DNA of 64,000 bases from Siphonodentalium dalli (Eukaryota > Mollusca > Scaphopoda > Gadilida > Siphonodentaliidae), in the NCBI GenBank assembly GCA_032622095.1, contig CP136068.1:48788443-48852442 (forward strand), read 5' to 3'. Below are positions 57,511 through 64,000 of this stretch, piece by piece (position 1 is the first letter of the stretch; the number at the start of each line of letters is the position of its first letter). Under the pieces are notes generated by a model that was not told where the DNA came from, searched no databases, and saw only the letters and a list, made by a program, of their open reading frames with translations. The position numbers were made by a program, and so were the translations under genes.

Positions 57511-57639
57511 CGAGCGTGGGATCTGCATAAGTGTCACGTGTCACTGAAAACGGTTACAGTTACAATCAATATGGGGATACAATAACATGCGAAACAGGCG
57601 AGTGAGTGAAGAAAGTTATAGTTTAGTTTTTGCTAACTT

Positions 57640-58095
57640 TACTTTGTAAAGTGTGTTCTATTGTCGTGGGTCGGTGTGCGTCCGCCCGTCTGTCTGTTTA
57701 GCCGTCACGTCCAATTATTTTGACATGAGTCACGGCCCTTTTTCGACTTAGAATTTGACCGCCTGTTAACATTTATGATTTCCGATCGATAAATCCAGTT
57801 TGTATTATTCAATCTGAACCAAAGTTGGCATGTGTATTTTCCAGCTAACGATACAGACCAAGTTCAAGTTACTTTTACATTTTACATGAGTTACGACCAT
57901 TTTTCGACTTAGCTTTCGACCGATTTCTTAACATTTCGGTTTCCGACCGATAACTCCAGTTTGGATTATTTTATCTGAACCAAAGCTGGTCTGTGTGGTT
58001 CCCATCTAAGTTTGAATATATGTTATGTTATGTTATATTTTCACATGAGTTACGGCCATGTTTCGACTTAGAATTTGACCGCATTTTGGCATTGA
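57640..58095. repeat. Tandem repeat, about 165-bp units, 'catgagttacggccat'
   Basis: Opens with 'aactttactttgtaaagtgt' and 'gtcggtgtgcgtccgcccgt', then three units with 'catgagt(t)acg.cc.tttttc', 'gacttag.atttgaccg', 'ttccgaccgataa.tccagt' and 'tctgaaccaaag.tgg.'. Same family as about 21750-21900. Confidence 0.7.
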
Positions 58096-58099
58096 AATT

Positions 58100-59600
58100 A
58101 GGGGTATATCAGATATTCCTTGTAAGCTCGAATTATTATTTTATTTTGCGGTAGTACAATTCGAAATGGCTAAAGGGCGTACTTTGCTACGCCCTATCGA
58201 TGCTCTTGTTCGTTTCTATATATCAAAACGACGGGAGTCATCTACCGGTCACGATGTTATAATACTAATCTGCTACTGTAGAGTTGTCCAAAGGTAATAA
58301 ATTCAAGGGAGACTACGCTGAGCTCCTATATCAAAATTTCATTCTAAAGCATTTTGAGCTGTTGCTGTCTACTAAATTCATATACTGACAAGGAAGTATG
58401 TGCATGTACGATCAAACAACAACAACTGATGGTCTATACATGTATTTGTCAATTTTCACATATTTGAAAAAAACATAATGATTTGTCCCAACCTTTTCTA
58501 GGTTTTTAAAACTTATTTCGCCCGTCTAGGAATCGACAATCTGAAAATTTTATTTTGATCAGCAATTTTATTGCTTTAAAATTATGACTGTGAACAGGAG
58601 ATAGGTAGATGTAAAAACAAGACAGTCAATGACTGTGGGGTCGCTCACCAGACTGCAAAGACTGATAAGACTGGGACTCTGGAGACCACAACAGTCAGCA
58701 CTTTTCATAATCACTTTAAAAGAAGTAGATTTAAACAGGATATGTGGCTAGAGAGAATTCAATTATGTAGATTGGTGAAAATCCACCTTGAAATTACCAA
58801 ATGTACACTACTGATCACCCCCTCCTCCAGCTCAACAAGTCCCCTCCCGACCGGGCTCCAGACTCCCAAGTCTTAGGTTGGAATTTCACAACCGACACCT
58901 CAAACTTTCTCAATTGTTGGAAATTTCCAATCTCACAAGCGCCTTTTTCTAAAACCATTTAGACATGTTTGAAACCCAATTATCCATGGACCCAAAACAC
59001 AATACATGTATGTCAGACTAATCAGTCAGGTGGTTCCAATGTAGATGTTTTAATGAATTTGGTATTTCAATGATTTTATTAGACACAAAAGTGTTAACTC
59101 CTCATAGCCCGCCATTTCTTGACAGGTTGACCTCATTTTAACAAATCTGAATCTCAGTCACTAAAGGATCCTCCTGATTCCTCCATACTATATGTAAGCT
59201 AAATAGTCCAACCTCTCTTGAGAAGACAATTTTAAGAATTACTATAGAGACATATAGTTATGTCCCTGGTCCCACCCTATTTAACCCGGTGACCCCATCT
59301 GAATAAATTTGAATCCCAGACACCAAAGAACCCTTCATACATATCATAAATAACAGTAAAATAGACCTGATGGGCATTAAACATACCCATAAAAAAAAAC
59401 ATTATTCAGCCTAAAATTCCTCCATTTCCTTGCGATTTCCGGGAAACTGTCTCCGATTTCATAGAAGTTACTGCAGAGGCAGTCTCTTGGAATGCCAGAG
59501 TAAAATCTCAAGAATTAATACAAACGTTTCTATTTTGTCTTTTGCTCAGGACAATTTGCCCAACAAGAATATATAAAACGTCCCATATGTCTTCCAATCA
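58100..59600. other. Non-coding, decayed repeats
   Basis: 58880-58960 shares 'gttggaaatttccaa' style words with 31200-31345. 59105-59360 has two diverged 'ttgaatc.cagacaccaaag.a.cct' units. No gene. Confidence 0.4.
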
Positions 59601-59623
59601 CCCGGAATACAAAAAAAACTTAC

Positions 59624-59832
59624 TTGGACTGTATTGACCAGAAGATTGCACTAGACAAATACTGTCAAAAAACCCTTGTTTGATTCTATTCTTGATTTCA
59701 GCCAACGACCGAGTTGGATTCTCATGCATAGCGTTTTGGCGAAACAAATTATGGGCAATATATTCTGGTTGAGACTCTAGCAGGTTTTGCCAAATAAAGG
59801 GGAAACAATATTTATATAACTTTCTTGGATAG
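59624..59832 (-). CDS. Possible orphan exon, unknown product
   Basis: On the minus strand a 209-bp segment is open and has protein-like composition: YPRKLYKYCFPFIWQNLLES, QPEYIAHNLFRQNAMHENP, LAEIKNRIKQGFFDSICLVQ, SSGQYSP. It ends at a consensus donor (ccaa|gtaagt) and could start at 'ggttatcag', a weak acceptor with a poor pyrimidine tract. No domain is recognised and no partner exon was found within reach. It may be a genuine internal exon, a captured fragment or a chance frame. Confidence 0.25.
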
Positions 59833-59839
59833 CTGATAA

Positions 59840-60720
59840 CCAATGGATGGAGTCATCTTATTCTTGAACTAATATATAGTAACAATAAGGTATTATACTA
59901 GTAGAACAATGTATTTCAATATAAAAGTAAGGATATATTGGGAAGCAAACTACATATTAGTGTGCCAATTATGCATCAACCGTAAGCAACTGTCCATTTA
60001 TCTGCCATCGTTCCATGCAAACATGAGGAGTGTTTGCTGCTATGAGGAAAATTGACAACTTAAAGCAACTTGTACGACAGCTGTCGTAATTCCTACCAAC
60101 CATTCATGGGGTGGGTTGTTATATCGGCATTATATTGACGATTACAATTCGTCGCGTGTATTGCTTGTGGCAGGATGTATTACCATAGCTTTGGCTATCA
60201 ATATCTAAATAATTTTACCAACAGTAACACTTTTGAAGTGATTGAATTTGAATCGAAATACTTTCGGAGGCAGACAGGTGTACATGCCTATAATAACATT
60301 AGTTATCAACGGCTTTCATGATTATAGGCTAATAAGCGGGCAGTGAAGTCTTACATGTCTTACAACGTACTGCTTGATTTTGTTCTCGTTCTAAATACAT
60401 CTCACTATACAGCTGGTTACGGCACACGTGACAAAGTTACACATGCCATCAGTATATACATACTTGGCTTCTATATTGACACGTTACACTACAAGCAATT
60501 ATTCTTATCCACATTTTATACCCCCAATAATTATAAGATAGCATTATCACACACATATCTTTATGAAAGTCCACACACACATGTACGGGTACATCCCCTG
60601 GATGATATTCATATTTATATTGATAAATACTTTCTTCTGTGTATTTTATATGTATCTATATTATTCTTTAATTGTAAATGAGGACAATAGTACTCATAAA
60701 TGTCATATTAGACGATGAGT
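59840..60720. other. Unassigned; possible 3' part of a retroposon
   Basis: No gene supported. The stretch 60343-60727 leads into a (ttga)n tail and may be the 3' UTR of a truncated LINE or SINE on the plus strand. Confidence 0.3.
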
Positions 60721-60723
60721 GTA

Positions 60724-60762
60724 CAATAATAAATTGATTGATTGATTGATTGAATTGATTGA
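60724..60762 (+). repeat. (ttga)n tract, possible retroposon tail
   Basis: 'acaataataaattgattgat' continues as tgat repeats. Short tetranucleotide tails after an AATAAA-like word are typical of 3' ends of several invertebrate LINE/SINE families; the body upstream is not identified. Confidence 0.4.
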
Positions 60763-60764
60763 GA

Positions 60765-61670
60765 TGACTGCACCGATACCTTTTTATATAATACATGTAT
60801 TTGGTTCAAGAAGATATGTTGTATTATAATCATTTGTGATGGACAATACAGGCACGATGTACCCAACAGTCTCCACCTGCGGTGCACGACTGCATGATAT
60901 GACTACACCTTATGCACACCAACTGGGGTTTGTCTTTGAGAGGTGCCGGTCGTTGCATGATATGTTAATAATATGTCTTCACAAATTCAACAATGATGTT
61001 CTTGGCAAGCAATGCTTTATTCTCTCATCCAAGTTAATACATGTATAACATAAGGATATTGAGATATAGAATTATATAATCAATAGATATATAGAAATAT
61101 TATACAATAGATATGTACATATGGTTCCGGGTCGATGGTATGTTGAAATTCGATGAATGTATTCCGAGTTTTATTCTGACATCGCTACTATAGCTTATTT
61201 TCGCCAAGAGTAATGACGGCGCAATCTCGTGTGAAACCTTGTTGGTTGGAGTAAGCTATTTAATCGCAACGCTGACATAAAAGGTTGATGTCTTCACAGT
61301 CACATGTGTTTAGATTTAGGTACAAATAATAGGTTACTACATGTAGGTCGTCAATTTTAGTATTTATACCATCGATGATTGCCATATCGTTCACTAGTGA
61401 CTATCGTATAATTGATTTCGGGAACCATACATATACACTAATATACCTATACATAAAAGCCAAGTATTAATGTCATAACGTATGACTATTTAAATAATCA
61501 ATTATAACTGATATAAACTGAGCAACTGAGCACATTACAACTTGCAGCGACAACTATTAGCGCTGCTTCATAAATTCATCACAAGATACAGTTTACTTAA
61601 AGCTGTATATTTGTGATTGATGTTCCCGTCACTCAAGATGCGACCATCTTTCTATGAATGTTGTCATACG
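60765..61670. other. Unassigned
   Basis: No repeat or coding support seen. Confidence 0.35.
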
Positions 61671-61678
61671 ACAGGCAT

Positions 61679-61740
61679 ACCCCCGTGTGGTTCCGGATGC
61701 CCCCGTGTGGTTCCGGATGCCCCAGTGTGGTTCCGGGATG
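61679..61740. repeat. 20-bp minisatellite, 3 units
   Basis: Three units of 'gcccccgtgtggttccggat' (with small changes) lie head to tail. GC-rich in AT-rich surroundings. It translates in frame as a repeating Val-Pro-Asp-Ala-style peptide, which has no further support. Confidence 0.75.
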
Positions 61741-62520
61741 AGCATGGTGGCCAGTGTTTGTCGTCTACGACTTTGGATCACATATAGACGTCTTCTACAA
61801 GTGTGGGGGGTAGTAATAAATGAACACCGTAGTACGAATGCATGCCTACTCTTATTCCACGATAGAAAATTAGCTATTGAAAGTCACATTAAACTCCTAT
61901 TAGCTAACTAACTAACCGGGGGCATATCGTACAGAATGCCAGCTAGTCAGGTACATGTATATGGGTGATTCTACGGTAACTGAGCAATTTGAGTATCCCG
62001 GTACATCAGAAATACAAACTTCGTTCTGTGGTGTATGATAGGGCACATTATGTATAGTTAGTCAGAAATTTTCGAGAAATGTGGTTGGTAAAAATTATTT
62101 GCTGATTATTTTCTCATTTTGTCTGTTTTAGACCGTTAGTGTAAACCAGAAACGTCATTACACTAACGCACTTTATCATCATTTCAAGCAGGCAACACAT
62201 GTATAGTTACGAAGATATGGCCATTTATTATGGTTATTCGCGTTCCTTGGCAACTTCGCAATTTTCGGAGTGCCGGGGAGGTTCTAGTTCTGAAAATAAA
62301 AGCTTCATCTGAATTTTCGAGGCACAAACATGTGTATTTTTTCGCTCATTCTTCGGAACACTTCTTGAATATTCTCGGACGTAACCACTTTCATGGGGAA
62401 TAATGATTCATATTATATTAAACACCCACGAAGAATAAATCGATGGAATGGGAGATTCATTGTGTTATATCTTTCTGATAGCTCAGCTGATAATCCTTAG
62501 CGTTAGTGTAACAAGAAAAC
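61741..62520. other. Unassigned
   Basis: No gene or repeat recognised. The word 'cgttagtgtaa' occurs several times between 62140 and 62520 without a clear unit. Confidence 0.35.
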
Positions 62521-62523
62521 CAT

Positions 62524-62690
62524 AGTCAGAAATGGTAACGCCACCAAGATCATATTATTAGCCATAAATATAAATCATAATATAAAATATAATGGTTACA
62601 TGAATGGACCGCCTCCGAATTCCGTTAAGACAAGTAATTCTTCAAATTATTACAATGAACTACGGCTTATAAATTACTGCAGGTTTCTCA
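62524..62690. repeat. Dispersed repeat, copy 1 (with 63803-63950)
   Basis: 'gatcatattatta' , 'ataaaatataatggtt.c' and 'tc.gaattccgttaa.a' recur in order at 63803-63950. The first 50 bp also match 48975-49020. Confidence 0.5.
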
Positions 62691-63009
62691 TTCGCCACAC
62701 CAGAATGCTTCTAAATGCGGATCAAAGCTAAGAGTGCATGGCACAGCCATTGTTCATAGACATTTTACAGATAGCGAGAATGATGCATGCTGGGAACGAA
62801 AGTATCCACAGCAAAGCCATGTGCTTACGGCCGCATGCGTTTATTATAGGGGATTTATGGTGGGCCTATAAAACTAATTATAACTTTGTTATCTGTCATA
62901 CTTTATGCGTGAAATTTTAAACATATATACCATGGACATATACCCCTTCCAGAATGTTGAAAAACATTTTCAGTTGCTCATCGTATTTTTATAGACGAAA
63001 TAGTCCGAA

Positions 63010-63738
63010 ATTTCAGAAAATTGCGCTAACTGCTCAATGTTTTAATGTGTTACAAAACGTCTGATAAAAATAGTTCTATCGGGAATATTCACACCATTTT
63101 TTTTCAGAGAACATAGAGTAAACATAGTCCTATCGGGATATCGTAAAGGAGATTAATTAAAACCCTCAGACTGCCGAAACTGACGACATTAAATTCGCTT
63201 TTTCGTGTCCCACGGAAATGAAACTTGTCTGTCCATTGATCACGTTATTTATTTGACATAGTATTTTGTTTCTGTTGTATTTGAACACTTGTTGCACGTG
63301 CAGGCTGCACGATCATAATAACTTCAACCGATAAGCGCCGACTGATACCCGCGCAACAGTTTGTCTCAAATAAATTGTTATCAACACGCAGGTTTATGGC
63401 CAGGGACATAAGCCGATTAAGTGTAATGTAATTTATCCATGAACTTGACTGAAAAATTGTGATTCTATCACCATTAGCCACGAAAATGGGACCTCTAAAC
63501 AGGCAAGTTTTATTTTCGGGGGACACGAACAAGCGAATTTATTGTCGGCAGTTTCGGCAGTCTGAGGGTTAATTAATCCCGAATTAAACGGAACTACTTT
63601 ACGATAGTCTGATGGGACTATGTTTACTCTATGCATGTTCTCTGAAAAAATAGTGTGAATATTCCAGATAGAACTCTTTTTACCAGACGTTGTGTAACAC
63701 CTTAAAACATTGAGCAGTTATAGCGCAAACCGAAATGT
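63010..63738. repeat. Inverted-repeat element, about 230-bp arms
   Basis: Left arm about 63010-63236 and right arm about 63497-63738 are complementary at perhaps 80-85%: 'aactgctcaatgttttaa', 'acatagagtaaacatagtcc' and 'ccctcagactgccgaaact' on the left match their complements on the right. The loop of about 260 bp is unique and holds a 95-codon minus frame of no recognisable family. Dispersed repeats 62524-62690 and 63803-63950 flank the element in the same orientation. Confidence 0.65.
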
Positions 63739-63802
63739 GTTGTCTTGCAAGATATCCCACCGCTTTAGCTAAATTTACCTTCCTACAATATCCATAAAGA
63801 GG

Positions 63803-63950
63803 ATCATATATTATATACTCACGGTTTTAATTATAGAATATAAAATATATTGGTTTCGCGAATGACCAACTCAGAATTCCGTTAAAATAACAATAACAAC
63901 CAGCACCTATAACGAACCGTTTTACTGGACTTGGCCTACTTGTCGCGTAG
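63803..63950. repeat. Dispersed repeat, copy 2 (with 62524-62690)
   Basis: See 62524-62690. The two direct copies bracket the inverted-repeat element at 63010-63738, so the element may have inserted into one copy of a larger duplicated block. Confidence 0.5.
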
Positions 63951-64000
63951 TTCCGACTTTTAAATAAACGGAATTTCCAACTCTATAAATAAAAGCCCCA

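Noticed and set aside
60343-60681. 112-codon plus-strand frame before the (ttga)n tail
   Set aside because: Tyr/His/Ile-rich AT-driven translation without RT or endonuclease motifs. More likely a retroposon 3' UTR.
1-64000. tRNA, rRNA or other structured RNA genes
   Set aside because: No intact A-box/B-box tRNA pattern (for example ggttcgaatcc-type B box with cloverleaf) or rRNA-like stretch was found by eye. A covariance search would be needed to be sure.

Overview
This is AT-rich, repeat-dense, intron-containing animal DNA. It is most likely from a mollusc or another lophotrochozoan. The basis is the many degenerate 'ataactctgg ... gacagacggacgg' repeats, dispersed MITEs, CR1/Jockey-like LINE fragments and a galactose sulfotransferase-type host gene. 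Species assignment is inference. Only one intact protein-coding exon is convincing: a Gal-3-O-sulfotransferase family exon at 41064-42366 on the minus strand.

Layout. 1-15 kb: decayed tandem and dispersed repeats, several small inverted-repeat elements (3919-4044 with 7-bp target duplications, 4091-4345, 6758-6866, 7441-8257) and head-to-tail repeat blocks (5027-6665, 12235-13480, 13755-14480). 15-21 kb: a set of splice-bounded minus-strand exons that look like a decayed gene (one carries a Walker-B-like WDDP motif), a TTAA-flanked MITE, and a 1.47-kb hAT-type element inserted into another open frame. 22-25 kb: perfect hairpins, a 25-bp tandem repeat and a 1.38-kb element with about 295-bp terminal inverted repeats and an 8-bp target duplication. 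25.4-29.3 kb: two minus-strand LINE copies. The first has an apurinic endonuclease domain preceded by a hydrophobic NPGP (2A-like) leader and has lost its reverse transcriptase core. The second is 5'-truncated.

32.5-41.0 kb: the most striking object, an 8.5-kb element with 2.4-kb nearly identical inverted arms, 6-bp target duplications (aagtat), AGT...ACT ends, subterminal 31-bp minisatellites and a core of about 300-bp satellite units. It carries no recognisable gene. It sits 55 bp beyond the stop codon of the sulfotransferase, in what should be its 3' UTR.

43-49 kb: nested palindromes, three copies of a 1-kb repeat (one split by a second copy of the TTAA MITE, so the other two show the empty site), and 'ttcgcgca' hairpin clusters. 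49-64 kb: minisatellites, a possible TATA/CRE promoter near 52.1 kb, a LINE reverse transcriptase fragment at 56.4-57.5 kb, a CT microsatellite inside a direct duplication, one exon-like frame at 59.6 kb, and a further inverted-repeat element at 63.0-63.7 kb. Apart from the sulfotransferase and the decayed exons, the window is a record of transposon insertion and local duplication, not a set of cooperating genes.
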